From Pseudanabaena sp. FACHB-1998 (GTDB taxonomy: Bacteria > Cyanobacteriota > Cyanobacteriia > Pseudanabaenales > Pseudanabaenaceae): 64,000 nucleotides of DNA. Below, piece after piece: positions 48,582 through 56,519 of the stretch (its first letter is position 1; the number at the start of each line of letters is the position of its first letter). Under the pieces are notes generated by a model. That model was not told the DNA's origin. It ran no database searches and saw only the letters and a list, made by a program, of their open reading frames with translations. The position numbers were made by a program, and so were the translations under genes. The stretch is from positions 19,014-83,013 of the forward strand of contig NZ_JACJQA010000009.1 in assembly GCF_014696355.1 (NCBI RefSeq), given 5' to 3'.

Positions 48582-49214
48582 TTATAGAGAATGAATTACA
48601 TTTGTTACTACGCCCCAAATATGGAAATCAGTATGCTCGTCAATTTCTATGGGACTAAAATTTTTGTTCTCAGGCATTAGCCACAACTTCTCTCGATCTC
48701 TATGAATTCGCTTCACCGTTAAATCGCCATTGATAACCGCAATTACAACTTGTCCATTTGTAACTTCTAACGAGCGATCGACAATTAACATATCATTGGG
48801 ATGGATACCTACATCTTTCATCGATTCCCCAACTACGCGCACTAAAAATGTAGTGTCGGGATGTTTCACTAGATGACGATTAAGATCGATATTATCGTCA
48901 ATGTAATCTTCAGTAAGGGTAGGTAAGCCCGCCGCCACAGGATTGAGATATAACGGGAGGCTTACTCGCATTTTACGCTCAGGTCTAAAAATTGATTGAA
49001 CTGTGGTTCCTAATTCTATTGGCTCTATGGATTCACTCTTTTTCGATAAAGCTGCTAAAACCTCGCCCGTCTCTACGGGGTCACTTTTGTTAGACAACGC
49101 TGCTAAAATCTCGTCAGCAATTCGGATGGGTAATCTTACGGCTTTAGTCGCTTCGCCATATTTGCCCGTACCCTGTGGGCGACCTGCTCCTGTGCGTTTT
49201 CCTCCTCGTGGCAT
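48582..49214 (-). CDS. S24-family LexA/UmuD-like autoproteolytic protein
   Basis: A 210-residue protein with an Arg/Gly-rich start (MPRGGKRTGAGRPQGTGKYGEATKAVRLP) that looks like a short DNA-binding segment rather than a winged helix. An S24 peptidase domain follows at about residues 85-205. The likely cleavage site is Ala-Gly in NPVAAGLPT near residue 93, the nucleophile Ser is in RVVGESMKDVGI near 127, and the Lys is in GDLTVKRI near 163. It resembles UmuD or a LexA-like regulator of the SOS type. The start at ATG 49214 is set by AGGAG eight bases upstream. Confidence 0.82.
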   Translation of the reverse strand: MPRGGKRTGAGRPQGTGKYGEATKAVRLPIRIADEILAALSNKSDPVETGEVLAALSKKSESIEPIELGTTVQSIFRPERKMRVSLPLYLNPVAAGLPTLTEDYIDDNIDLNRHLVKHPDTTFLVRVVGESMKDVGIHPNDMLIVDRSLEVTNGQVVIAVINGDLTVKRIHRDREKLWLMPENKNFSPIEIDEHTDFHIWGVVTNVIHSL

Positions 49215-49653
49215 ATAACTTTCTCCTAAGTTGCTTTCACTGTTGATTTCCCTACTGCTTTGCCAAAAGAGCGTTGTCACATTTTTGGGAATTGGCGTAA
49301 AAGCGTGAATAATGTACGTTTATCATAAGATTATACGCAAAAATTACGTTTTAAAACATTAAAATTTAGAAATTAAACCCCAAAGAGTAATAGAGGTCTA
49401 TCCCAACTCTATTACTCTTCGGGGTTGTTGATTTTTGCAAATAGCTTCGGGCAATATCCAAGCGAATCATGTAACATCAGAAACATATTGCGATCGCTAT
49501 TACAGGTCTTTGCACCAAAGAAAAACCGATTTTTTTGCCCAATGCATCACAAATTTGAGTTTGGACTTTAACTAGCTAGGATTTCGTCGAATTTTAGCCA
49601 GTTGGTATAAGTGAAAGAATTATAAATACGATATTGATTATAAATGGTACAAG
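49215..49653. other. Divergent gap between the S24 gene and the desaturase
   Basis: The first 120 bases hold ACGTTTT/AAAACGT and GCGTAAAA/TTATACGC-like repeats that may bind the S24 protein. A long palindrome is at 49376-49426. I see no gene; the desaturase promoter should be in the last 100 bases. Confidence 0.4.
49376..49426. repeat. Palindrome AACCCCAAAGAGTAATAGAG
   Basis: The 20-bp arms (one mismatch) flank an 11-base loop, between divergent genes. Confidence 0.65.
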
Positions 49654-50784
49654 ATGCAAGATCGAAGAGAGTCCCAACAGGCTATGGATCGAGAAGTTGT
49701 GGATCAGGAAAAGGAAGTAAGCAAAAAATTAAAATTTGCCAAGAATAGTGGTTTTCAGGCTGAGTTAAGGCGAAGAGTTGACGAACTTTTCCAAAACAGC
49801 AATCTCAAAGAGCGGGATTGTCCGCAAATGTATACTAAGACTGCAATTCTGTTACTTGGCTTTTTTGGTGTTTATGCAGCCTTGCTATTTTTAGCGCTAA
49901 CTTGGTGGCAAGTTGTGCCTTTATGTATTTTGCTTGGGGTGATTACCGCAGGAATTGGATTTAGTATTCAGCATGATGGCGCACACCATGCCTATTCCAA
50001 TTCTCTCTGGGTAAATAAACTAATGGCGATGAGTCTCGATCTCATTGGTGCTAGTTCCTATATTTGGCATTGGAAGCATGATGTTATTCATCATACCTAT
50101 ACGAATATTGCTGGCTATGATATGGATTTGGAGGTAGGGATTTTTGGGCGGCTTTCTCCTACTCATCCCCGATTAACCTTTCATCGGTGGCAGCATTACT
50201 ATCTTTGGATTTTGTATGGTTTTTTAGCGATTAAGTGGCATTTTTACGATGATTTTAATTGCTTTATCACTGGTAAGATTGGCGATCGCTTCTATCCCAG
50301 ACCCAAACGTAGCAATCTAGCTATATTTCTGGTGGGTAAGCTGGTATTCCTGAATATTGCCTTGATTATTCCTTCATTGTTTCATCCGTTCTGGTTGGTT
50401 TTAGCTAGCTATGGCTTAGTTGCTTTTACCTTAGGAATTGTCCTTAGCGTAGTCTTCCAATTGGCGCATGTGGTGTTAGAAGCACAATTTCCTGTTCCTG
50501 CGGAAAACTCTAGTGTAATTGAGAAAGATTGGGCGATTCACCAAATTGAGACTACGGTAAATTTCTCTCGTCACAATCCTTTTGTGACTTGGTTATTAGG
50601 CGGCTTAAATTTTCAAGTTGAGCATCATTTATTCCCCAATATTTGCCACATTAATTATCCCGAAATTTCTAAGGTAGTTGAGCAAACTTGCCAAGAATTT
50701 GGCGTTAAATATAATTATCATCGGTCTTTCTGGGCAGGGTGTATTTCCCACTTCCACTGGTTAAGGCGAATGGGTGTATCTTAA
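49654..50784 (+). CDS. Front-end acyl-lipid desaturase (Delta6-like)
   Basis: A 376-residue membrane desaturase. The three histidine boxes are HDGAHH near residue 108, HDVIHH near 145 and QVEHH near 331. Glutamine in the third box is characteristic of front-end desaturases such as cyanobacterial Delta6 (DesD). About four membrane helices lie at 58-105 and 220-275. It makes polyunsaturated membrane lipids, usually needed in cold. The regiochemistry is inferred from the Q box only. A 40-residue charged N-terminus precedes the core. Single gene with its own terminator. Confidence 0.88.
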   Translation: MQDRRESQQAMDREVVDQEKEVSKKLKFAKNSGFQAELRRRVDELFQNSNLKERDCPQMYTKTAILLLGFFGVYAALLFLALTWWQVVPLCILLGVITAGIGFSIQHDGAHHAYSNSLWVNKLMAMSLDLIGASSYIWHWKHDVIHHTYTNIAGYDMDLEVGIFGRLSPTHPRLTFHRWQHYYLWILYGFLAIKWHFYDDFNCFITGKIGDRFYPRPKRSNLAIFLVGKLVFLNIALIIPSLFHPFWLVLASYGLVAFTLGIVLSVVFQLAHVVLEAQFPVPAENSSVIEKDWAIHQIETTVNFSRHNPFVTWLLGGLNFQVEHHLFPNICHINYPEISKVVEQTCQEFGVKYNYHRSFWAGCISHFHWLRRMGVS

Positions 50785-50792
50785 CCAACCTT

Positions 50793-50847
50793 AAAACAAA
50801 AAAAGCTAAAACTGTTGCAAAGCAACAGTTTTAGCTTTTTTTGTTTT
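50793..50847. terminator. 55-bp palindrome after the desaturase
   Basis: The exact 26-bp arms starting AAAACAAAAAAAGCTAAAAC flank AAA and include T-runs on both strands, so it is a strong bidirectional terminator for convergent genes. Confidence 0.85.
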
Positions 50848-50879
50848 GCTTTAAGAGTGAGCGCTTGCGCTCTTTTGAT

Positions 50880-51101
50880 TTAATAACTATCGGTTTTACT
50901 AACAGTTGTATTAATTAATTGCTGATTAGCTTGATTGAGGCGATCGGCGATCGCTTCACGTACACCACAGTCTATATGAGAGTCGGCAAGAACATCCTGC
51001 GCCATCTCTCGATATTCGGCACTAGTAGTAAGATCTACTTGATCCAGTTTGTTGAGGTTTTCATAGATAGTCTCAGGAGAAACCGAAACATTGCTTGCCA
51101 T
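50880..51101 (-). CDS. Small hypothetical protein, 73 residues
   Basis: A soluble, mostly helical acidic protein starting MASNVSVSPETIYENLNKL and containing REAIADRLNQANQQLI near the C-terminus. I recognise no family. A clear ribosome binding site (TTAAGGAA) precedes the ATG on the minus strand. It lies between the convergent desaturase and, upstream, gltD, from which it is separated by a hairpin at 51126-51147. It may be a separate short transcript. Confidence 0.6.
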   Translation of the reverse strand: MASNVSVSPETIYENLNKLDQVDLTTSAEYREMAQDVLADSHIDCGVREAIADRLNQANQQLINTTVSKTDSY

Positions 51102-51125
51102 AATTTATTCCTTAAGTTAATACAG

Positions 51126-51147
51126 ACAAGGGGCTTAAGCCCCTTGT
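51126..51147. terminator. Terminator hairpin after gltD
   Basis: ACAAGGGGCTT and AAGCCCCTTGT are exact adjacent arms, followed on the minus strand by T-poor sequence; it is 26 bases beyond the gltD stop. Confidence 0.65.
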
Positions 51148-51172
51148 TTAGAAATTTTTTGCTGAAATCGAT

Positions 51173-52657
51173 TTAGGGTAAATCGGTATCACCCATCAAA
51201 AAGCGATCGCATTCACGGGCTGCTCCACGTCCTTCATTAATTGCCCAGACGATCAGACTTTGACCGCGACGGCAATCTCCCGCCGCAAACACTTTGGGAA
51301 TAGTAGTTGTAAATTGACCGTGATTAGCTTTGACATTGCTACGGGGATCGCGTTCCACACCAAGCGAATCAAGCAAAGGTTGCTCAGGACCAAGGAAGCC
51401 CATTGCTAATAGCACTAATTGAGCAGGAATCACCTTCTCAGTACCAGCTACATGTTTGGGAATGAACTGACCTTTTTCATTGCGTTCCCATTGCACTTGA
51501 ACGGTGTGAACAGCTTTAACCTGACCGTTTTCGTCTCCTTCGATCTTAGTTGCAGTGGTGATATAAGCTCGCGGATCGTCACCAAACTTAGCACTCGCCT
51601 CTTCCTGTCCGTAGTCCATCTTGTAGACTTTCGGCCATTCTGGCCAAGGATTGTCCTTAGCGCGAGTTTCGGGGGGCTTGGGCATAATTTCTAACTGGAC
51701 GACGCTAGTGCAACCATGACGGATCGACGTACCTACGCAGTCCGTGCCTGTGTCGCCACCACCGATAATGACCACATCCTTGCCTTGAGCAGAAATGAAG
51801 TTTTCCCCTGCTTGACCATCGAGAACTGCCTTGGTATTGGCGGTGAGGAATTCCATTGCAAAATGAATACCCTTGAGTTCGCGACCTTCAATGCTGAGAT
51901 CACGGGGTTTGGTTGCACCTGTGCAAAGAACTACCGCATCAAATTCATTAAGTAGGGTTTCCGTAGGGAGATCTTTACCAATTTCTGTATTGCAGACAAA
52001 TTTTACGCCTTCTTGTTCAAGGACGTTTAGGCGGCGCATGACCACTTTCTGCTTATCCAATTTCATGTTGGGAATGCCATACATTAACAATCCCCCTAGG
52101 CGATCGGCGCGTTCATAGACGGTTACCCAATGCCCTGCTTTATTTAATTGAGCCGCCGCACTTAGTCCTGCGGGACCTGAACCGATCACGGCAACTTTTT
52201 TGCCCGTGCGTTTTGCTGGTGGCTCGGGAACGATCCAGCCTTCTTCCCATCCTTTATCAATGATGGAATATTCGATATTCTTGATCGTTACGGGAGGATT
52301 GGTGATCCCCAATACACAGGAACCTTCGCAGGGGGCAGGACAGACGCGCCCTGTGAATTCGGGGAAGTTGTTGGTTTTGTGGAGGCGATCAAGAGCCTCA
52401 CGCCATAGTCCTCGATATACGAGATCGTTCCATTCGGGAATAAGGTTATTGACTGGGCAGCCGCTTGCCATACCACTGATGAGATTGCCAGTATGACAAA
52501 AGGGCGTGCCGCAATCCATACATCTTGCCCCCTGATTGCGGAGTTTATCATCGGGCATATGTAAGTGAAATTCATCCCAATTTCTGATGCGATCGCTTGG
52601 TGGTGTTTCTGTTGGTGCTTCTCGGAGGTACTCAATAAATCCTGTCGGTTTTCCCAT
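51173..52657 (-). CDS. gltD: Glutamate synthase small subunit (GltD-like)
   Basis: A 494-residue NADPH-glutamate synthase beta subunit, which feeds electrons to GltB for ammonium assimilation. The N-terminal Fe-S region has [10 protein letters not shown] near residue 45 and further cysteines in [12 protein letters not shown] near 105. The FAD motif is [14 protein letters not shown] near 155, the NADPH motif is [13 protein letters not shown] near 293, and it ends with [18 protein letters not shown]. The partner gltB is not in the window. A nitrogen theme links it to the neighbouring urate genes, but it is probably a separate transcript. Confidence 0.95.
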   Translation of the reverse strand: MGKPTGFIEYLREAPTETPPSDRIRNWDEFHLHMPDDKLRNQGARCMDCGTPFCHTGNLISGMASGCPVNNLIPEWNDLVYRGLWREALDRLHKTNNFPEFTGRVCPAPCEGSCVLGITNPPVTIKNIEYSIIDKGWEEGWIVPEPPAKRTGKKVAVIGSGPAGLSAAAQLNKAGHWVTVYERADRLGGLLMYGIPNMKLDKQKVVMRRLNVLEQEGVKFVCNTEIGKDLPTETLLNEFDAVVLCTGATKPRDLSIEGRELKGIHFAMEFLTANTKAVLDGQAGENFISAQGKDVVIIGGGDTGTDCVGTSIRHGCTSVVQLEIMPKPPETRAKDNPWPEWPKVYKMDYGQEEASAKFGDDPRAYITTATKIEGDENGQVKAVHTVQVQWERNEKGQFIPKHVAGTEKVIPAQLVLLAMGFLGPEQPLLDSLGVERDPRSNVKANHGQFTTTIPKVFAAGDCRRGQSLIVWAINEGRGAARECDRFLMGDTDLP

Positions 52658-52712
52658 TTCTTTTCGCTTCTATTTCGTTTCTACGTTTTATCAAATATAG
52701 GTATTACGCATC

Positions 52713-52751
52713 GAGTGATATGGCGCGAGCGAAGCCCGCGCCATATCACTC
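52713..52751. repeat. Palindrome GAGTGATATGGCGCG
   Basis: The exact 15-bp arms flank AGCGAAGCC, in the 261-base gap between puuE and gltD, 56 bases upstream of the gltD start. The remaining gap is featureless. Confidence 0.6.
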
Positions 52752-52876
52752 AAAACCCAATAAATTCGTTAGCTTTGCGTAAGTCCTAAAATACCCTATA
52801 GAGTATTTTTAAACTGCTTCTCTTGTTCTGGGCATATTTTACGGGTTTCCTTAATATTAGTTAACGTTTTAACTCT

Positions 52877-52913
52877 AAAGAGAAAGGCGGCGCTTTGCGC
52901 CGCCTTTCTCTTT
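52877..52913. terminator. GCGGCGC-core terminator after the allantoinase gene
   Basis: AAAGAGAAAGGCGGCGC-TTT-reverse complement with exact 17-bp arms, five bases beyond the stop codon. Confidence 0.78.
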
Positions 52914-52918
52914 GGAGC

Positions 52919-53821
52919 TTATTCTGGTTTATGGTGCTTGTGCCAATGATGGGCTATATCAATACGGCGACAGAGCCAAACGCGATCGCGACTTTGCACA
53001 TAATCAAGAAACTTGGCTAGAGCCGCCGCCCTTCCTGCTCTACCGACTAAGCGGCAATGTAAGCCGATGCTCATCATTTTTGGGGATGTGTCGCCTTCGG
53101 CATAGAGAACATCAAAGGCATCACGCAAATAGGCAAAAAACTGATCGCCCGAATTGAAGCCTTGCGGGGTGGCAAAGCGCATATCGTTATTGTCGAGGGT
53201 GTAGGGAATGATCAGATGCGGTTTGCCATATTCATAATTCCAATAGGGCAGATCGTCGGCATAGCTGTCGGAATCGTAGAGGAATCCGCCTTCCTCCACC
53301 ACTAAGCGACGTGTATGTTCGCTAGTACGCCCTGTATACCAGCCTAAGGGACGGGAGCCTGTGACTCTGGTATGAATAGCGATCGCCTTTTGTAGGTGTT
53401 CGCGTTCTTGTTCAGGGGAAAAATATTTATAATCAATCCACCGATAGCCATGACTAGCGATTTCCCAATCGGCTTCGAGCATGGCGGCTACGGCTTCGGG
53501 ATTACGTTCGAGCGCCATCGCAATACCGTAAATAGTCACAGGAATATGGCGATCGCAAAACATCCGATATAGCCGCCAGAAACCTGCCCGACTACCATAT
53601 TCATAACAAGATTCCATATTCATATGGCGCAAGCCTTGAAATGGAACTGCGCCCACTATTTCCGATAGAAAGGTTTCTGAGGCTGTATCGCCATGCAGTA
53701 AGCAGGTTTCGCCGCCTTCTTCGTAATTAATTACAAATTGAACGGCGATTTTGGCGTTGTTTTTCCATTTGGCATCTGGGGTAAATTGTCCATAGCCAAT
53801 CATGTCTCTGGGGTAGGTCAT
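52919..53821 (-). CDS. puuE: Allantoinase, polysaccharide-deacetylase type (PuuE)
   Basis: A 300-residue cofactor-light allantoinase of the PuuE family, which opens the allantoin ring to allantoate. Family marks: YPRDMIGYGQFTPDAKWKNNA at the start (residues 3-23), VQFVINYEEGGE near 28, SHGYRWIDY near 125, and GWYTGRTSEHTRRLV near 160. It is the third gene of the urate operon, 55 bases after the OHCU decarboxylase. Allantoate-using genes are not in the window. Confidence 0.93.
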   Translation of the reverse strand: MTYPRDMIGYGQFTPDAKWKNNAKIAVQFVINYEEGGETCLLHGDTASETFLSEIVGAVPFQGLRHMNMESCYEYGSRAGFWRLYRMFCDRHIPVTIYGIAMALERNPEAVAAMLEADWEIASHGYRWIDYKYFSPEQEREHLQKAIAIHTRVTGSRPLGWYTGRTSEHTRRLVVEEGGFLYDSDSYADDLPYWNYEYGKPHLIIPYTLDNNDMRFATPQGFNSGDQFFAYLRDAFDVLYAEGDTSPKMMSIGLHCRLVGRAGRAAALAKFLDYVQSRDRVWLCRRIDIAHHWHKHHKPE

Positions 53822-53849
53822 ATTCAGAAATTAGTAATTGGTAAAAATT

Positions 53850-53880
53850 TTGAATGATGCGGCGTTGCCGCATCATTCAA
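53850..53880. repeat. Palindrome spanning the uraD stop codon
   Basis: TTGAATGATGCGGC-GTT-GCCGCATCATTCAA. The uraD stop (53877-53879) is in the right arm, while puuE follows 29 bases on, so it may reduce puuE read-through. Confidence 0.7.
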
Positions 53881-54377
53881 ATTGGCTCCACTGCTAAAAG
53901 CAACCGCCATCTGGCAATTTCGATGATTTCAGCGATCGCTTGTTGTTGTTCAGCTTCTTTAGAATTTTCAAGCCTTTGTCCAAAGGCTTGAAGAATGCTA
54001 TCTTTTGTATGGTTGCGGACGGCAATGATAAAGGGGAAAGAGAACTTGTTTTTGTAGGCTTGGTTGAGTTGCTGAAAGTGAGTATATTCAGTGGCGGATA
54101 GGCGATCTAAGCCGACAGTGGATTGCTCTTGGACTGAGGCTTCCGCCATTTTGAACTTTGCGCCCAGATCGGGGTGAGCGCAGATCAGCTTTAACTGGGC
54201 GGCTTCATCCATGCTCTTGACGATCGCTGCCATGCTTTGATGCAGTTGTGGAACATTCTCAAAGGGACGGGCTAACCAAGCTTGGTGGGCGATTTCAGGA
54301 GTATTTTCAAAGATGGAACCAAGAGCTGCGGTGAACTCCGATTGGCTCATCTGATTAAGGGTGGCGATCGCGTACAT
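53877..54377 (-). CDS. uraD: 2-oxo-4-hydroxy-4-carboxy-5-ureidoimidazoline decarboxylase
   Basis: A 166-residue OHCU decarboxylase, the last step from urate to S-allantoin. The catalytic core includes AWLARPFENVPQLHQSM near residue 33 and ICAHPDLGAK near 68, with the active-site His. FPFIIAVRNHTKDSILQAF near 115 and EIIEIARWRL near 150 are also typical. The ATG at 54377 overlaps the hpxO stop as TGATG, so the two are translationally coupled. Hydroxyisourate hydrolase, which acts before this step, is not visible in the window. Confidence 0.94.
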   Translation of the reverse strand: MYAIATLNQMSQSEFTAALGSIFENTPEIAHQAWLARPFENVPQLHQSMAAIVKSMDEAAQLKLICAHPDLGAKFKMAEASVQEQSTVGLDRLSATEYTHFQQLNQAYKNKFSFPFIIAVRNHTKDSILQAFGQRLENSKEAEQQQAIAEIIEIARWRLLLAVEPI

Positions 54378-55546
54378 CAATGTAAAGGACCTCCGCTAAT
54401 AATTTTGCCGATCGCTTGGGTCACTTCTAAGGGGCTTTCGGTGGCTAGTTGGCTATACCATTTCTGAGTAACTTCAGGATCTTTGCCATGAATTGTCTCC
54501 GCACGATTACGCGCTTTGTTCACAATGTCGGTAATGCGGACTTTGCGCTCATTTTCATAGCGTCTAAGGGCATCGGTCACACTCACATTCGTGGAAATTA
54601 AATAATTGGCTAATACCCACGCATCCTCGATCGCTTGACATCCGCCTTGTCCCAGATCTGGGCAAGTAGCGTGGGCGGCATCACCTAACAAAGCTACGCG
54701 CCCCTTCACTAATCGAGAAATGGGCCCCACATCATGGATTTCTACACGGGCGACGGTTTCAGGGACAAGGCGATCGATCACTAACTGAACTGGCTCCGCC
54801 CAACCTTGAAAATGTTCCTTTAACTCTTGGCGATAAGTACTGACATCATTCGGCGTTCCTTTGGGCAAAGGAACATCAAAAAAGAAGTAGAAGCGATCGC
54901 CTGCAAGGGGCATCACCGAGGCGCGTTTATGTTCACCGACATAGATCGACCACATATCCACAGGTGCAATGTCATTGCTCATAGGAACTAGTCCGTTCCA
55001 ATTGACATAACCTGCATATTTTGGTTCTACGGATTCACCCAGAATGTATTGCCGCAATAGGGAACGCACTCCATCCGCCGCAATCAAGAGATCGCCCGTA
55101 GTGGAACTACCATCTTCAAATTTAGCGGTCACATTCTGAAAGCTATCCAGAATTCCAATGCACTTAGCGCCCAGAGTGAGCTTGCCACCAGCAGAGATAA
55201 AGGCATCTAAGAGAATATTTTGTAAGTCGCGACGAGCGACGGGGTAGGGACGTTGACCGACGGAATCGACCAAGGGTTTTAAGGAAATACGGTTGAGCAG
55301 CGTACCCGATAGGTGTCGGTACTCCATCTGGTTCATTTGTCCGCCAATTTCAGCTAGTTTTTTGTCTAAGCCAAGGCGGTTAAGTACTTTAACTCCATTT
55401 GACCAAAGGGAAATGCCTGAGCCAATGGGACGTAGCTCCCTAACGCGATCGTGTATTTCTACTTCATAACCCGCTTGTCGTAAGGCAATTCCAGTAGTGA
55501 GTCCGCCAATTCCTGCTCCTATTACAATTGCTTTTAAGCCATGCAT
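54377..55546 (-). CDS. hpxO: FAD-dependent urate hydroxylase (HpxO-like)
   Basis: A 389-residue flavoprotein monooxygenase that oxidises urate to 5-hydroxyisourate. The FAD motif is AIVIGAGIGGLTTGIALRQAGYEV from residue 5, the GD motif is GRVALLGDAAHATCPDLGQGGCQAIEDAW near 285, and DLLIAADGVRSLLR near 150 is the DG motif. The family is hard to distinguish from other group A monooxygenases, but position at the head of uraD and puuE supports urate. The ATG at 55546 is preferred. A GCATACAGTATAC palindrome lies 22 bases upstream. Confidence 0.88.
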   Translation of the reverse strand: MHGLKAIVIGAGIGGLTTGIALRQAGYEVEIHDRVRELRPIGSGISLWSNGVKVLNRLGLDKKLAEIGGQMNQMEYRHLSGTLLNRISLKPLVDSVGQRPYPVARRDLQNILLDAFISAGGKLTLGAKCIGILDSFQNVTAKFEDGSSTTGDLLIAADGVRSLLRQYILGESVEPKYAGYVNWNGLVPMSNDIAPVDMWSIYVGEHKRASVMPLAGDRFYFFFDVPLPKGTPNDVSTYRQELKEHFQGWAEPVQLVIDRLVPETVARVEIHDVGPISRLVKGRVALLGDAAHATCPDLGQGGCQAIEDAWVLANYLISTNVSVTDALRRYENERKVRITDIVNKARNRAETIHGKDPEVTQKWYSQLATESPLEVTQAIGKIISGGPLH

Positions 55547-55567
55547 CGCAACAAACCTATATATCCT

Positions 55568-55580
55568 GCATACAGTATAC
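55568..55580. promoter_or_regulatory. Operator-like palindrome GCATAC-A-GTATAC (urate operon)
   Basis: This 13-bp palindrome with one mismatch lies 22 bases upstream of the urate hydroxylase start codon. Its reverse complement GTATACTGTATGC differs from the ABC-operon site at 48388-48400 by one base. Confidence 0.55.
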
Positions 55581-55592
55581 ACCGATCTAAAC

Positions 55593-55647
55593 TATGGCAA
55601 GAAAATGAATGGCAGCGCAAAGCGCTGCCATTCATTTTCTTGCCATA
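55593..55647. repeat. 55-bp perfect palindrome, GCAGCGC-AAA-GCGCTGC core
   Basis: The exact 26-bp arms starting TATGGCAAGAAAATGAATGG flank AAA. It lies between divergent hpxO and apt, so it is not an obvious terminator. Confidence 0.72.
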
Positions 55648-55728
55648 TAGCACTTCCCACCCAAAAAGCGAGTGGCGGCGCAACTCGTCTTCTGGTTTTG
55701 TGTCCTAGCAAGAATGGCAACAGCTATA
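55646..55728. mobile_element. MITE-like element with TATAGC...GCTATA ends (copy F)
   Basis: Inverted ends TATAGC and GCTATA bound an 83-bp unit with a degenerate core (GCGAGTGGCGGCGCAACTCG) and the shared flank GTGTCCTAGCAAGAATGGCAA. The core has collapsed to a single GGCGGCGC. Confidence 0.55.
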
Positions 55729-55760
55729 AAACTAAAAATGGCTACGCCATTTTTAGTTTT
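55728..55760. repeat. Palindrome AAAACTAAAAATGGC-TAC
   Basis: A perfect copy (15-bp arms) of the dispersed ATGGC-GCCAT palindrome type, 54 bases before the apt start. Confidence 0.7.
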
Positions 55761-55813
55761 GGTATTAGTGCGGATACGGATAAGATTGTGAAGTTCTCTA
55801 GCGATTATCTCCT

Positions 55814-56335
55814 ATGGACTTTAAAAGCATTATTCGCGATATTCCTGATTTTCCACAGCAAGGCATCATTTTTCGAGATATTACGCCACTATTAGCTCAT
55901 CCCCAAGGGCTTACGGAGATTTCTAAGGGTTTTCAGGCAAAATTTGCCGACTTAAATATTGGGGCGATCGATGCGGTAATTGGCATCGAGTCGCGGGGAT
56001 TTATTCTCGGCGCACCCTTGGCGATGCTTTTAGGCTGTAGCTTTGTGCCAGTGCGTAAGCCCAAGAAATTACCTTCAGCAGTTTTTCGGGTGGAATATGC
56101 TTTGGAATATGGGACGGATGCTTTGGAGATCCATCAAGATGCGATCGCCGCAGGTAAGCGAGTAATTATTATTGATGATGTAATTGCGACGGGTGGCACG
56201 GCGGCGGCTACAGCAAAGTTAGTTGAGCAAACTGGCGCGGAGCTAGTAGGTTATGGCTTTTTAATTGAGCTAGATTTTCTCAATGGTAGAAAAGCTTTGC
56301 CTGATGTGCCGATTGTTTCGTTAGTGAATTATTAA
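55814..56335 (+). CDS. apt: Adenine phosphoribosyltransferase
   Basis: A 173-residue purine salvage enzyme that makes AMP from adenine and PRPP. Start [27 protein letters not shown] and motif [16 protein letters not shown] near residue 58 are typical. The PRPP-binding site is [17 protein letters not shown] near 118-135. Length is normal. It is divergent from the urate catabolism operon, so salvage and breakdown of purines sit side by side. Its TAA stop is inside a palindrome. Confidence 0.95.
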   Translation: MDFKSIIRDIPDFPQQGIIFRDITPLLAHPQGLTEISKGFQAKFADLNIGAIDAVIGIESRGFILGAPLAMLLGCSFVPVRKPKKLPSAVFRVEYALEYGTDALEIHQDAIAAGKRVIIIDDVIATGGTAAATAKLVEQTGAELVGYGFLIELDFLNGRKALPDVPIVSLVNY

Positions 56336-56367
56336 AAAAGGCGGCGCAGTGCGCCGCCTTTTTTTAA
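56332..56367 (+). terminator. GCGGCGC-core terminator overlapping the apt stop codon
   Basis: TTAAAAAAGGCGGCGC-AGT-GCGCCGCCTTTTTTTAA with the TAA stop (56333-56335) in the left arm, and a T-run on the right. Confidence 0.82.
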
Positions 56368-56405
56368 CTTTGCGATCGCTTCACCAGTCGAAAGCCGTAA
56401 AACAA

Positions 56406-56495
56406 GATTTAGCGATCTAGACCTTCAAGAAAATATCTAGCCTAAATCTTAGTGTGGCGGTAGCATAGTATATCTAAGCTAAATCTAAGATTTAG
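56406..56495. promoter_or_regulatory. Repeated AGATTTAG/CTAAATCT elements upstream of the R-M gene
   Basis: AGATTTAG near 56406, CTAAATCTTAG near 56440 and CTAAATCT-A-AGATTTAG (56479-56495, perfect 17-bp palindrome) occur within 90 bases, ending 24 bases before the restriction-modification start codon. They may bind a controller protein, or the enzyme itself, for autoregulation. Confidence 0.45.
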
Positions 56496-56519
56496 TCCAT
56501 CCAAGATTGGGATCAATAA

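Noticed and set aside
53877..54380. TTG start for uraD at 54380
   Set aside because: The following ATG at 54377 forms the typical TGATG overlap with the hpxO stop codon and gives the same protein minus one residue.
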